Assembly: GCA_035628135.1 (NCBI GenBank)
Contig: DASPKM010000008.1
Location: forward strand, 32,681-96,680
DNA from: DASPKM01 sp035628135
GTDB lineage: Bacteria > Bacteroidota > Bacteroidia > Chitinophagales > Chitinophagaceae
DNA length: 64,000 bases
Reading direction: 5' to 3'
The translations under genes were made by a program, and so were the position numbers. The notes beneath the pieces were generated by a model. The model had not been told where the DNA came from, ran no database searches, and saw only the letters and a program-made list of their open reading frames with translations. Below, one piece after another: positions 17,901 through 26,815 of the stretch. The first letter of the stretch is position 1. Every line of letters starts with the position of its first letter.

Positions 17901-20356
17901 AGCGGATAGTACCAATAACCATCATCCGCAATACCGAAAAACGTACTTTGCGTATATACATTAACGTTTGAGCTCCTGCTGACAGGCCTGCCGGTTTCGT
18001 CGAACACGGTGGCATAAAAAGTGGCTTGCAGCAATCCCATGTTCCTGTATTCTTCGGGTATCTCGAACACCTCGGCGGCATTGCCCTGCGCGTCGGTCTT
18101 TCCTTCCTTCAATGCTTTGTCGTTGAATGAATTCTGGTTAGTGAGCGCAAAGGAATACTTTCCATATTTTTTGGGCGAGAAGGGCAGTTGCTTCAATTGC
18201 ATTTCCGCCTCGTAATTGCGATTGGCTGCCGGGGGCCCGAAGAAATTAACGGCATTGATGTTAAGCGTTACGTCGTCCGCGGGTTTCAGGAACTGCTTAT
18301 CGAGCTTGGTGCTGATCTTGATGCGGTCGGGCACAAATTCCTCGATATTGAAGTTCTTGCTTGCCAGCAATACATCATTGGATGTGTATACTTCCAATGA
18401 ATAGCTGCCCGTAATTGCGGCATTGGATATGTCTACGTTCCCTTCGAGCGAGCCTTGCGCATTCAGGTTTTTGCGGAAGGTTTTCAATTCCTTTCCGTTG
18501 GGAAGCAGGAACTTTAGCTTTACGGGTATCTCTCCGGGGCTCTTCCACTGCAGGTCGCGGAGTATAACGGAGAAGTTCACCCGCTCTCCGGGACGGTAAA
18601 TATCCCTTTCGGCATAAATAAAGGCATCGAGGCCGGTTGAATTGATGCGCTTGCCCTCCACTTCAAACCGCGAAGTGTTGACCCGGGAAGTACTGAAGGG
18701 CAGGTACGTGAAGTCGTCCGCCGTCTTCGCGATCACCATTGCCGGCTTAAAGCCTGCAAATTCTTTACGCGTAAACTCTACTTCAGCCACGCCTTCTGCA
18801 TTGGAGCTGCCAATACCCAGCACCTGGTTGTTACCGCCATATACCACCACGTTCACATTATCCAGTGGCTTTGACGATTTGATGGAATTGGTAAATACAA
18901 AGATCTTATCCCGGCCCTGCTTGGCAATAAGGCCGATATCGGACAATGAAATATAACGGCTGTCGCTTACCCAAAAATCATCGGTCGAGCGCACGCGTAT
19001 GTGATAAATGCCTTTGAAATCGTTCAGCCTGTCGGCAATGTTGAAGTTGAAAACGCGGCTGGCGCCCCGTTTGGGCAGGCTGCGCGTATCTATTTCCTGT
19101 TCATATATCACATCGCCCAAGGTTGCATCGCCTTCCATGTCTCCATTATAATAATACGAGCGGGCATAATAATATTCCTCATCCCCATCGCCTCTTCTGC
19201 CGGTTTCCTGTGGATAATAACCATAGCGGTGCGCGGCCATCAGGTTGCTCTCATATATTTTCGACACTACCACTTTCACCTTGGGCACGTTTACAATGCG
19301 CATCTCGATGTTCTTAGCGCCTTGCGCCGACAAATACACAGCCTTGTTGCTGGTAAAGCTTAAGGAAGGTTCCAGCTTTCCGAAGGCTACCTGGTTATAA
19401 TGCTCTTCGCGCAGCACGCCGCCGATTATTCCGCGCAAACCTTTGGCGATGGTAAGCTCGTAGCTGTTCTCAGCATCAAAATTGTCGGAGCTGATCATAA
19501 ATCCATCATCGGTGGGCTCCGCGCTGTACCGTATTGCAGGACTGAACTTGATATAACTGTTCAGGTTTTCGGGCAGCACCTGCTGGCTGGTCTTTATATA
19601 TATGGTGCCGGAACTTCCATCGTGCTCGGACTGCACATCATTAATCAACAATACAAAGGGCGAAGGAATGCCGGATTTGGATTCGATGGTTTCAGGCGTT
19701 CCATTGCTTCCGCCTTCGGGAACCAGTCCCTTGCCGATCTTGATAACGGTTTCGTAGTCCTTATCCTGTACATTAAGGCCGGATACCTGCAGGCTTATTT
19801 TTGAATTATCGGAAGCGGTAATGAGCTTATAATCCACTTCCTTGCCTTCTACGTTTAGGTCCAGCTTTTCCTGCAGGGCGGCGGGTTTTATGGGATAATT
19901 GAAATACAGATCGATTTGCGGTACTGCGGTCTTGGACTGCGGATCGGGCAGCACCCAGGTTACATTGCTGTTTTCCAGTTTAAGATCAGGGGTGCGGAAC
20001 TTCAGGTTGCCGCCTTTTTCGACAGAACCGTATCGGGAATGCTCCAGGATATCGTCTTTGATCTTTGCGGTATAGCTTGTGGCGGGTTGCAAGGGCCGGG
20101 ATGGAGAAAATACCAGCTCGCTGGGGCTTTCCCAACGGAACCGGCCGGGTATCTTGGGTTCAAAAGATACGTATTCGGTAGAATCCCAGCGGTTGAGCAG
20201 GGAATCGCTGACAAGGGATTTACTGAACCTGAAAACGAGATTGCCTAATTGGGGAACTTCATCCTTGGCATTGGTATAGTCGAGACTAACGGTATGCCGG
20301 TTACAGGATAAAAAAAGAACCACCAGGGTGGTTGCAAGCAAAATTGAGTTACGCAT
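14945..20356 (-). CDS. Alpha-2-macroglobulin-family lipoprotein with thioester
   Basis: A very large periplasmic protease trap of 1803 residues. The ATG at 20356 gives a lipoprotein signal (MRNSILLATTLVVLFLSC, lipid Cys18); an upstream ATG would place 17 unlikely residues before it. Macroglobulin domains are recognisable at about residue 585 (AERDIYRPGERV, MG2-like) and at about 1140 (YWSGIAQANGSG, the A2M core). The internal thioester motif GCTEQ has Cys1347, followed by the helical thioester domain and a C-terminal receptor-binding-like domain (VTDLLPAGFEIENP). Bacterial homologues trap proteases covalently and protect the periplasm. Divergence from pbpC matches the known partnership of this family with PBP1C. 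The length is typical. Confidence 0.94.
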   Translation of the reverse strand: MRNSILLATTLVVLFLSCNRHTVSLDYTNAKDEVPQLGNLVFRFSKSLVSDSLLNRWDSTEYVSFEPKIPGRFRWESPSELVFSPSRPLQPATSYTAKIKDDILEHSRYGSVEKGGNLKFRTPDLKLENSNVTWVLPDPQSKTAVPQIDLYFNYPIKPAALQEKLDLNVEGKEVDYKLITASDNSKISLQVSGLNVQDKDYETVIKIGKGLVPEGGSNGTPETIESKSGIPSPFVLLINDVQSEHDGSSGTIYIKTSQQVLPENLNSYIKFSPAIRYSAEPTDDGFMISSDNFDAENSYELTIAKGLRGIIGGVLREEHYNQVAFGKLEPSLSFTSNKAVYLSAQGAKNIEMRIVNVPKVKVVVSKIYESNLMAAHRYGYYPQETGRRGDGDEEYYYARSYYYNGDMEGDATLGDVIYEQEIDTRSLPKRGASRVFNFNIADRLNDFKGIYHIRVRSTDDFWVSDSRYISLSDIGLIAKQGRDKIFVFTNSIKSSKPLDNVNVVVYGGNNQVLGIGSSNAEGVAEVEFTRKEFAGFKPAMVIAKTADDFTYLPFSTSRVNTSRFEVEGKRINSTGLDAFIYAERDIYRPGERVNFSVILRDLQWKSPGEIPVKLKFLLPNGKELKTFRKNLNAQGSLEGNVDISNAAITGSYSLEVYTSNDVLLASKNFNIEEFVPDRIKISTKLDKQFLKPADDVTLNINAVNFFGPPAANRNYEAEMQLKQLPFSPKKYGKYSFALTNQNSFNDKALKEGKTDAQGNAAEVFEIPEEYRNMGLLQATFYATVFDETGRPVSRSSNVNVYTQSTFFGIADDGYWYYPLNQAVRFPVIALNKDEQVLSGAQAEVKVIKHEYRTILTRNGDYFRYESQEEDIIVSLQRLTVNGENSFYPFVPRSPGEYEVRISLPGAASYISKRFYSYGWWGGDATSFEVNTEGNIDIEPDKSSYATGENVKLLFKTPFSGRLLVTLENDKVVSYQYINVEKRSATMDLKLSAEHLPNIYITATLIKPHETSDIPLTVAHGFQSIRVEERSRKLPVEIVASKSVRSRTHQKVRVNTEPNSYVTLAAVDNGVLQISDFKTPDPYGHFYAKRALQVDAYDIYPLLFPEVRARLSSTGGDGAEMEKRVNPMPAKRIKVVSYWSGIAQANGSGTAEFEFDIPQFSGEVRLMAVVYKNENFGSGESAMTVADPLVLSTALPRFLSPGDTVTVPVTVTNTTNKSTTAIANLNVTAPLRVVGGGQQTVNLSPNSENRAEFKLVAAPAVGVAKVNVQVQGLGEKFTDETEISVRPASTLQKLTGSGQIQGNRTDRINIGTSDFLQGSADYELVISRSPAMELGKQLSFLVQYPYGCTEQTISSAFPQLYFSDLADLVQLKAGKQTSISNVQEAIRKIKMRQLFNGAITLWDGEGTEHWWASVYAAHFLLEAKKAGFEVDDKLLQPIFTYLINRLRNKETIMYYYNRDQRKKIAPKEVAYSLYVLALAGKPQVSSMNYYKANPALLSLDAKYLLSAAYAVAGDRKKFQELLPTSFSGEVSIPETGGSFYSDIRDEAIALNALIDSDPTNAQIGIMARHVADKLKQRRWFSTQEASFGFLGLGKMARRASNSNVTAEVKVNGKTVGKVNGKPVKLSQQQLGGTSVEVVTKGEGQLYYFWESEGISVSGDYKEEDSYIKVRRQFYDRNGRMISGNTFSQNDLIIVKVTLEKSFSGEIENIVITDLLPAGFEIENPRTKEIPGMDWVKESDTPVSLDVRDDRIHLFVDLGKALQTYYYAVRAVSPGVYKMGPVSADAMYNGEYHSYHGGGTIKVVQ

Positions 20357-20478
20357 ATATAATTGGTTGTCGGAATCTGAAAAGTGAATGATTGTGTTAA
20401 AATACAACTTGTGCGCAAAAATTCCGGGAGGAATATTCTCACAATTGAAGAAAAACTGGAAATTAGTATTGAGAAGCT

Positions 20479-20485
20479 AAGGAGG
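20479..20485 (+). promoter_or_regulatory. Strong Shine-Dalgarno sequence of pbpC
   Basis: AAGGAGG ends 8 nt before the pbpC ATG (20494). Few other start sites in this window carry such a motif, so it supports the chosen start and suggests efficient initiation. Confidence 0.7.
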
Positions 20486-20493
20486 CAGACTCG

Positions 20494-22854
20494 ATGAGTC
20501 CATATAGAATTAAATTCTCCACGAAAGATACTATTAAAAAAATCAAACGTTACGTTAAAAGATTATTCGTTGCTGCTATTATTTTGTTCTTATTATTCCT
20601 GTTGCTGAATTGGATATTTCCCCTGCCCGACAGGATAGAATATTCCACTATTGTTACCGATCAAAAGGGAAATGTAATACATGCCTTCCTGACGAGGGAC
20701 GAACAATGGCGGATGAAAACTACGCTGGAGGAGATTTCCCCTTTATTGCGCAAAACCATCATTCAAAAAGAAGACAGGCATTTCTATACCCATCCCGGCA
20801 TTAATCCCTTTGCCATGGGAAGGGCTTTCTTTAATAACATCTTCCAATGGAAAAGGACCTCCGGCGCTTCTACCATTACCATGCAGGTGGCCAGGGCGCT
20901 GGAACCTAAACGCCGCACGTATGGCAACAAATTAATCGAAATGTTCAGGGCGTTTCAACTGGAATGGAAATACGATAAGGACGAAATACTGCAATTATAC
21001 CTGAACATGCTGCCTTATGGCGGAAACATACAAGGCGTGAAGTCAGCCTCCATTCTATATTTTGGAAAGAACCCGGACCATTTATCATTGGCCGAGATCA
21101 CGGCACTGTCCATCATTCCCAACCGTCCTTCCAGCCTCGTCATCGGGAAGGCTAACGATTCCATAGTGGCGGAACGCAACCGCTGGCTGCGCATATTCGC
21201 AAAGAACAAGGTGTTCACGCAAAAGGAAATTGAAGACGCGCTGCAGGAGCCGCTCACTGCCACCCGTGGCAGCGTACCGCGTATGATACCGCACCTGGCG
21301 TACAAGTTGAAAAGGCAGGGCAGCGACATCATTCATACCAACATCCGCCTGAACGACCAGATGAAGATCGAAAAGCTGGTAGAGGATTACGTGCGCACGC
21401 TTTCGCTGAAGAACATTCACAACGCATCGGTGGTAGTAATAGAAAATGAAACGCACCGGGTGGTGAGCTATGTGGGATCTGCTAATTTTTACGATACCAC
21501 CGATGGAGGACAAGTAAACGGCGCCACCGCCATCCGGCAACCGGGCAGCACGCTGAAACCACTGCTGTACGGTTTATGCTTTGATGAAGGTTTGCTAACC
21601 CCCCGTATGATGATGACCGATGTAGCAGTGAACTATGCCGGTTACGCACCGGAAAACTATGACCGCAATTTTAATGGGTATGTCACGGCTGAATTTGCAC
21701 TGGAGCATTCGCTGAACATCCCTGCGGTAAAGGGTTTGCGTTTGTTGGGAAAGGACCGGTTCATCAATGAGCTGGTTACGTGCAATTTTACCCAGGTAAA
21801 GAAGGACAGGCAAAAGCTGGGGCTATCCATGATACTCGGGGGTTGCGGCACTACCCTGGAAGAGCTCACGGGTTTGTACAGCATTTTTGCCAACGAAGGC
21901 AAATTCGTGCAGCCCTCGCTGATCAGGCAACCGGGAAAGGATTCAAAGCCTTCCAATCCGCATGCGCAAAGAATATTAAGTCCCGCGGCCACATTCATGA
22001 TCAATGAGATCCTTTCAAAGATCAATCGGCCTGATTTTCCATTGAACTGGCAGAGCACGGAGCATTTGCCCAAGATCGCATGGAAAACGGGCACTTCTTA
22101 CGGACGCAGGGATGCCTGGAGCATCGGGTACAATAAGAAATATACCGTCGGCGTATGGGTGGGTAATTTTTCAGGAGTGGGCGTTCCCGACCTTAGCGGC
22201 GCTTCTATTGCCACTCCGCTGCTTTTCAAAATTTTCAATACCATCGACTATGATTCGGACCGTGAATGGTTTTCGCAGCCCATGGATTGCGAGCTAAGAA
22301 CGGTGTGCTCCGAAACCGGGTTGGTGCCCGCCGATCATTGCACTAACATCGTATCGGATTATTTTATTCCGTTGATATCGTCCACTCAGCCTTGCAACAA
22401 CATCCAGGAAATACTGATATCTGAAAATGAAAAGTATGCCTATTGCAAGACCTGCGCTCCCGAGGCGGGATATAAAAAGAAGATGTACAAGCTGATCGGG
22501 TCCGATATGCAGGCTTACTTCAGTGAGCACAACATCGCGTTTCAACAGATACCTCCGCATAACCCTGACTGTGAGGTCATATTCAGGGAGGGCGTGCCGG
22601 TCATCACCTTCCCGGTAAATGGATCGGAATACCTCATCAACAAAAAAGACCCCGAGCCTTTGCAGCTCGCCTGTCAAACCGGTAACGACGTGCAGCAGGT
22701 GTACTGGTACATCAATAACAGGTTCTACAAATCGTCCGATGCCAGGGGCAAACAATTCTTCGTGCCGGAGGAAGGGCCAATAAAAATCTCCTGTACGGAC
22801 GACAAGGGAAGGAACCGGGATATATGGATAAAGGTCAGGTACATAAATTTATAA
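20494..22854 (+). CDS. pbpC: Penicillin-binding protein 1C, bifunctional glycosyltransferase/transpeptidase
   Basis: Inner-membrane peptidoglycan synthase of 786 residues. One membrane segment (about 23-43) follows a basic cytosolic tail. The GT51 domain shows QKEDRHFYTHPG (catalytic Glu93), SGASTITMQVAR and EILQLYLNMLPYGG. The transpeptidase domain has PGSTLKP (Ser352, Lys355), SLN in EHSLNIPAV and KTGTS (from Lys531). The C-terminal 100 residues are the BiPBP_C beta domain typical of PBP1C. It is divergent from the macroglobulin lipoprotein, the standard pairing for wall repair after damage. A strong AAGGAGG site precedes the start. Confidence 0.97.
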   Translation: MSPYRIKFSTKDTIKKIKRYVKRLFVAAIILFLLFLLLNWIFPLPDRIEYSTIVTDQKGNVIHAFLTRDEQWRMKTTLEEISPLLRKTIIQKEDRHFYTHPGINPFAMGRAFFNNIFQWKRTSGASTITMQVARALEPKRRTYGNKLIEMFRAFQLEWKYDKDEILQLYLNMLPYGGNIQGVKSASILYFGKNPDHLSLAEITALSIIPNRPSSLVIGKANDSIVAERNRWLRIFAKNKVFTQKEIEDALQEPLTATRGSVPRMIPHLAYKLKRQGSDIIHTNIRLNDQMKIEKLVEDYVRTLSLKNIHNASVVVIENETHRVVSYVGSANFYDTTDGGQVNGATAIRQPGSTLKPLLYGLCFDEGLLTPRMMMTDVAVNYAGYAPENYDRNFNGYVTAEFALEHSLNIPAVKGLRLLGKDRFINELVTCNFTQVKKDRQKLGLSMILGGCGTTLEELTGLYSIFANEGKFVQPSLIRQPGKDSKPSNPHAQRILSPAATFMINEILSKINRPDFPLNWQSTEHLPKIAWKTGTSYGRRDAWSIGYNKKYTVGVWVGNFSGVGVPDLSGASIATPLLFKIFNTIDYDSDREWFSQPMDCELRTVCSETGLVPADHCTNIVSDYFIPLISSTQPCNNIQEILISENEKYAYCKTCAPEAGYKKKMYKLIGSDMQAYFSEHNIAFQQIPPHNPDCEVIFREGVPVITFPVNGSEYLINKKDPEPLQLACQTGNDVQQVYWYINNRFYKSSDARGKQFFVPEEGPIKISCTDDKGRNRDIWIKVRYINL

Positions 22855-22870
22855 ATCCAAACTGCTACTA

Positions 22871-23160
22871 TCACCTTTTCACGAACGTTCGCACTTCCCT
22901 GCCGCCGGCCGAATGCAATAGCAGGTAGTATGTTCCTTTTGCAAATGCCTGCACATCGATGGAAAAAGCTGTATTGCCTGCAAGCCGCAGCTCTTGCCAT
23001 CGATCGCGATCCTGTAACAAAGGTCATCACCCGCAATTTCCTTTAACACCTTACCATCGCCATCGAACATGTTGTTCAATGAACCGTTTGAATGAAACGG
23101 TAACTGAGCGAACAATGCAATGCTTATGCAGGAGAGAAATATTGTAAGAAAAGACCTCAC
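22871..23160 (-). pseudogene. Frameshifted miniature T9SS-sorting-domain protein
   Basis: The frame starting at 23160 gives a signal peptide (MRSFLTIFLSCISIALFAQ) and then FDGDGKVLKEIAGDD. Near 23000 the coherent reading switches frame. The alternative frame continues WQELRLAGNTAFSIDVQAF, then AKGTYYLLLHSAGGREV and RTFVKR to a stop at 22871, which is the end of a type A T9SS sorting domain. A single indel around 23005 therefore separates the two halves, and 290 bp is not a multiple of three. Even when repaired, the product would be only about 95 residues: a signal peptide joined almost directly to a sorting domain. It is most likely the eroded remnant of a larger exported protein; a sequencing error is the alternative. 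Confidence 0.7.
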
Positions 23161-23202
23161 CTACGGAAATTGCTCAAAAACGCAGGAAAGTTCAAGACGC
23201 GC

Positions 23203-23922
23203 TCAATCTACTTTCTTCACGCTGCCACTTCCTGCAACGTTGCTGCTGGTTTGAGCGCTGCCGCGATAGCGTACATCGCCGCTGCCTTTGATGTCTACAT
23301 CGAGCTTAACGCTGGCGTATACGTCGGCATTACCACTACCTGTAATGTCTACATTGGCATTCTCTGATTTAAGATTGGCCGCCTTTATGTCGCCGCTGCC
23401 GAGAATGGAACCTGTGAACGTGCGGGTTTCGCCGCTAAGATCGATGTTACCGCTGCCTTGCAGGTCGGCCCGCACTTCGGGAGCATTCACCTCAACCTTT
23501 ACATCGCCGCTGCCGGCCACTTCCAGTTCTATGGCTGAGGTATTGTTCAATTTTCCCTGCGAGAGAATATTTCCCGAGCCGAAAGTTTTTACTTTTGAAT
23601 AAGCGGGAGCGCTTACGAAGATTTTTAAGTCGGTAGAATTGCTTAGCCAATAACCTTCCTTTGTACGAATTTTCAGCATATCGCCGTCTACTATTGTTTC
23701 AATATAAGGCAGAAGGTTTTCTTCAGCTTCTATCCTTACGCTGTAGCTTGTTCCCTGGCTCAGGTACACGTCGTATTCACCAAAGCTGCTAACGCTGGTA
23801 AAATTAGCAGCGCTTCTGTCTTCGGTTTTCAGGTTGCCGTTTCCGCGTACGCGTTCTCCTACATAGCGGCAGGAGGTTAGGACGATGATTGCCAGCAGGG
23901 AAAGTATAGTGATTTTTCTCAT
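23203..23922 (-). CDS. DUF2807 (head GIN domain) lipoprotein
   Basis: A protein of 239 residues with a lipoprotein signal (MRKITILSLLAIIVLTSC, Cys18). The mature part is a parallel beta-solenoid-like domain with repeating GSG turns (FGSGNI, AGSGDVKVE, QGSGNIDL, LGSGDIKAA, TGSGNADV, KGSGDVRY, AGSGSV). This is the DUF2807 'putative auto-transporter adhesin, head GIN domain' pattern, common and poorly understood in Bacteroidota. It is probably anchored in an outer or periplasmic leaflet. It is divergent from guaA with a 70-bp spacer. The biological role is unknown. Confidence 0.92.
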   Translation of the reverse strand: MRKITILSLLAIIVLTSCRYVGERVRGNGNLKTEDRSAANFTSVSSFGEYDVYLSQGTSYSVRIEAEENLLPYIETIVDGDMLKIRTKEGYWLSNSTDLKIFVSAPAYSKVKTFGSGNILSQGKLNNTSAIELEVAGSGDVKVEVNAPEVRADLQGSGNIDLSGETRTFTGSILGSGDIKAANLKSENANVDITGSGNADVYASVKLDVDIKGSGDVRYRGSAQTSSNVAGSGSVKKVD

Positions 23923-23979
23923 GGCAGTAGGTTTGAGTTCAGCAAATTTATACTCTTACCGCCAACCTCCAATATTTCT

Positions 23980-23987
23980 TACCTTCG
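23980..23987 (+). promoter_or_regulatory. Candidate -7 box directly upstream of guaA
   Basis: TACCTTCG, one base from the TAnnTTTG consensus, ends 5 nt before the guaA ATG at 23993, so transcription would start at or next to the start codon. No convincing -33 TTTG is present at the right distance. Confidence 0.4.
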
Positions 23988-23992
23988 CGCCC

Positions 23993-25567
23993 ATGACGGA
24001 AAAGATACTCGTTCTGGACTTCGGCAGCCAGTACACCCAGTTGATCGCCCGGGCCGTCCGCGAGGCCAATGTGTACTGCGAAATAATCCCCTACCACAAA
24101 AAAGTAACGTTCGAACCCGGCATCAAAGGCATAATCCTCTCCGGCTCCCCCTTTTCAGTAAACGATGAAAAGGCCCCCGATGTAGACATCAATCAGCTCA
24201 ATGCCCATTTGCCCGTACTCGGGGTATGCTACGGCGCACAACTCGCTGCCCGGCAGTTCGGCGGACAAGTGGCCAAAAGCAACAAGCGCGAATACGGGCG
24301 CGCACTCCTGCACAAACAACGCGAAGATGTGCTGCTGAAGGATGTAACCGAACTATCCCAGGTATGGATGAGCCATAGCGATACCATCCTGGAACTTCCT
24401 AAGGGATTCGAAGTGCTGGCCACCACAGAAAATATTCCTTACGCCGCCTTCAAAAGAAACGGCGCAAGCCTGCCTGCCGGTAAGGAAGGCCTGCCTGCCG
24501 GCAAGGCAGGCCTCCCCCTCTATTGCCTGCAGTTTCACCCGGAAGTATATCATTCCATCGAAGGCAAAAAGATCCTGAAGAATTTCCTGGTGAATATCTG
24601 CGGTTGCAAGCAGGACTGGACACCTGCACATTTTATTACCGATACCGTAGCATCACTGAAACAACAGATCGGCGACCGAAAGGTGATCATGGCGCTGAGT
24701 GGCGGTGTAGATTCTACCGTGGCTGCCACGCTTATCGCACGAGCCATCGGCAACAACCTGCACGGCATTTTTGTTGACAATGGCGTGCTGCGTAAAAATG
24801 AATTCAACCAGGTGCTGGATACTTACCAACAGATAGGCCTCAACGTTAAAGGCGTCGATGCGCGTCAATTATTCTATAGCGAACTGGCGGGCAAAAGTGA
24901 CCCTGAAGCAAAAAGAAAAACCATCGGTCGCTTATTCATCGACGTGTTTCAGTCTGAGGCCAAAAAAATACCAGGCATCGAAATGTTGGGACAAGGCACC
25001 ATTTATCCTGACGTTATCGAGAGCATTTCGGTACACGGTCCTTCGATGACCATTAAATCGCACCACAACGTGGGCGGCCTGCCCGATATCATGCACCTGG
25101 AACTGGTTGAACCGCTGCGTTACCTGTTCAAGGACGAGGTGAGAAAAGTGGGCCATGAGCTGGGCATATCGGATGAATTGCTGAACCGCCATCCCTTTCC
25201 CGGGCCGGGACTTGCCATCAGGATCCTCGGCGAAATAACCCCCGAAAAAGTGCAACTATTGCAGGAAGCTGACGACATCTATATAAAAGGACTGAAACAA
25301 CATCACCTCTATAACCAGGTGTGGCAGGCAGGCGCTATCCTGCTTCCCGTTAAAAGCGTGGGTGTTATGGGCGATGAACGGACCTATGAATTTACAGTGG
25401 CCCTGCGCGCAGTAACCAGTGTAGACGGCATGACGGCCGATTGGGCGCACCTTCCCTACGACTTCCTTGCAAATATTTCGAGCGAGATCATCAATAATGT
25501 GAAAGGCATTAACAGGGTAGTGTACGATATCAGCAGCAAGCCTCCTGCAACCATCGAATGGGAATAG
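23993..25567 (+). CDS. guaA: GMP synthase (glutamine-hydrolysing)
   Basis: Converts XMP to GMP with ATP and glutamine in purine synthesis. The ATG at 23993 (MTEKILVLDFGSQYTQLIAR) is the expected start; an open frame extends 108 bp further upstream but lacks family similarity. The class I amidotransferase half has Cys79 (GVCYGAQ) and the His-Glu pair in FHPEV. The ATP pyrophosphatase half has SGGVDS, and the C-terminal dimerisation domain ends KPPATIEWE. The length of 524 residues is slightly above the usual value because about 16 residues with the repeat LPAGK(E/A)G are inserted just before the FHPE motif (see 24468-24509). Confidence 0.97.
   Translation: MTEKILVLDFGSQYTQLIARAVREANVYCEIIPYHKKVTFEPGIKGIILSGSPFSVNDEKAPDVDINQLNAHLPVLGVCYGAQLAARQFGGQVAKSNKREYGRALLHKQREDVLLKDVTELSQVWMSHSDTILELPKGFEVLATTENIPYAAFKRNGASLPAGKEGLPAGKAGLPLYCLQFHPEVYHSIEGKKILKNFLVNICGCKQDWTPAHFITDTVASLKQQIGDRKVIMALSGGVDSTVAATLIARAIGNNLHGIFVDNGVLRKNEFNQVLDTYQQIGLNVKGVDARQLFYSELAGKSDPEAKRKTIGRLFIDVFQSEAKKIPGIEMLGQGTIYPDVIESISVHGPSMTIKSHHNVGGLPDIMHLELVEPLRYLFKDEVRKVGHELGISDELLNRHPFPGPGLAIRILGEITPEKVQLLQEADDIYIKGLKQHHLYNQVWQAGAILLPVKSVGVMGDERTYEFTVALRAVTSVDGMTADWAHLPYDFLANISSEIINNVKGINRVVYDISSKPPATIEWE
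24468..24509 (+). repeat. Two tandem 21-bp GC-rich palindromic repeats inside guaA
   Basis: Two copies of 21 bp (24468-24488 and 24489-24509), 19 of 21 bases identical, each carry CCTGCCTGCCGG followed by (T/C)AAGG(A/C)AG. The second copy and its flank form a near-palindrome CCTGCC...GGCAGG. The array keeps the guaA frame and encodes LPAGKEG/LPAGKAG. From memory, related CTGCCGGCAAGGCAGG-type words are dispersed in many Bacteroidota genomes. Confidence 0.8.
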
Positions 25568-25604
25568 TCATCTTAGTGCCATCACTACGGTTTAAATAAG
25601 TTGA

Positions 25605-26783
25605 ATGATGTTCAGAAAAATCCTTGGATTGGTATTGCTGGCGGTTTTTCATACCGCTGTTTTTGCACAGGACTCAGCCAGTAAGCGCTACCAGGTGGCC
25701 GTATTTACCCCATTGTACCTCGATTCAGCTTTTGATGCCGGAATGAATTACCGGTATGAAAAATATTTTCCCAAATTTTTCAATCCAGGCCTCGAATTTT
25801 ACGAAGGCGTGCAACTGGCCCTTGACTCGCTTGAAAAAGAAGGCGCGCAACTGGATGTGTTCGTGTACGATCTGCGTTCGACTACCCAACCCCTGCAACA
25901 GGTATTGGAAAGCGAGCAATTCAAGGAAACCGACCTCATCCTTGCACACATCAATAATACTGAGCTTTGGCCATTGGCCGAAGCCGCCGCCCGCCAGAAG
26001 ATCCCATTCATCAACGTTAATTTTCCCAACGACGCGGGCATTACCAACAACCCCTACTTCGTGATATTAAATTCACGGCTTGAAACGCATTCGCAGGGAA
26101 TTTACCGGTACCTGCAGCGCCAGCACGCTTTATCGAACATCGTAGTGTTCAGGAAAAAAGGCGCGCAGGAAGACCGCCTGCAGGCAGCATTTGAAAATTA
26201 TGGAAAAACCACCGCCTCCGTTCCGCTCAAAATGAAGTTCGTAACGCTGAACGACGACTTCGATTCCACGCAATTGATGCAACATCTTAACCCCGACCGT
26301 ATGACGGCTTGCGTGATTGCCAGCTTCGACCTGAACTTCGGGCTGACCATCAGCCAGCAACTGGCATCGTTGATCAATGAGTATCCCGTAACCGTGGTAG
26401 GCATGCCCAATTGGGATATGATCAATGAATTCTCAAAACCTGAATACAAAAACCTGGAGATCGTGTACGGCACACCGTTTTACATTGCCAATACCAACGT
26501 GGTGGCCAATAATATCCAGGACCATTTCAAACATAGGTTTTATTCCCGCCCTTCGGATATGGTGTACCGTGGGTACGAAACCATGCTCCGATTCGGCAAA
26601 TTGCTGTTGCTGCATGGCAGCAATCTTTCCTCCTCGATCGGTGAGAAAAAATTCATTGTGTTCAACGATTTCGACATTCAGCCCGTTTTCAATAATAAAG
26701 ACAATCCCACGCTGGACTTCTTCGAGAACAAAAAATTATATTTTATCAAAAAGGTAAATGGAGCCGTTACCGGAATCTATTAA
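25605..26783 (+). CDS. Periplasmic binding protein-like (type I fold) secreted protein
   Basis: A protein of 392 residues with a signal peptide (MFRKILGLVLLAVFHTAVFAQ). The mature part has the two-lobed leucine-binding-protein pattern: YQVAVFTPLYL at the start, FYEGVQLALDSL, DLILAHINNTELWPLAEAA, IPFINVNFPNDAG and MVYRGYETMLRFGK. Bacteroidota often have such proteins fused to LysM domains; here no LysM is present and no ABC permease genes are nearby. The true ligand is unknown, and a sensor or wall-associated role is as likely as transport. Its start lies 38 bp after guaA, so co-transcription is possible. Confidence 0.82.
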   Translation: MMFRKILGLVLLAVFHTAVFAQDSASKRYQVAVFTPLYLDSAFDAGMNYRYEKYFPKFFNPGLEFYEGVQLALDSLEKEGAQLDVFVYDLRSTTQPLQQVLESEQFKETDLILAHINNTELWPLAEAAARQKIPFINVNFPNDAGITNNPYFVILNSRLETHSQGIYRYLQRQHALSNIVVFRKKGAQEDRLQAAFENYGKTTASVPLKMKFVTLNDDFDSTQLMQHLNPDRMTACVIASFDLNFGLTISQQLASLINEYPVTVVGMPNWDMINEFSKPEYKNLEIVYGTPFYIANTNVVANNIQDHFKHRFYSRPSDMVYRGYETMLRFGKLLLLHGSNLSSSIGEKKFIVFNDFDIQPVFNNKDNPTLDFFENKKLYFIKKVNGAVTGIY

Positions 26784-26815
26784 TTACCTGCTGTCTTCGT
26801 GGCTCAACAATTGCT

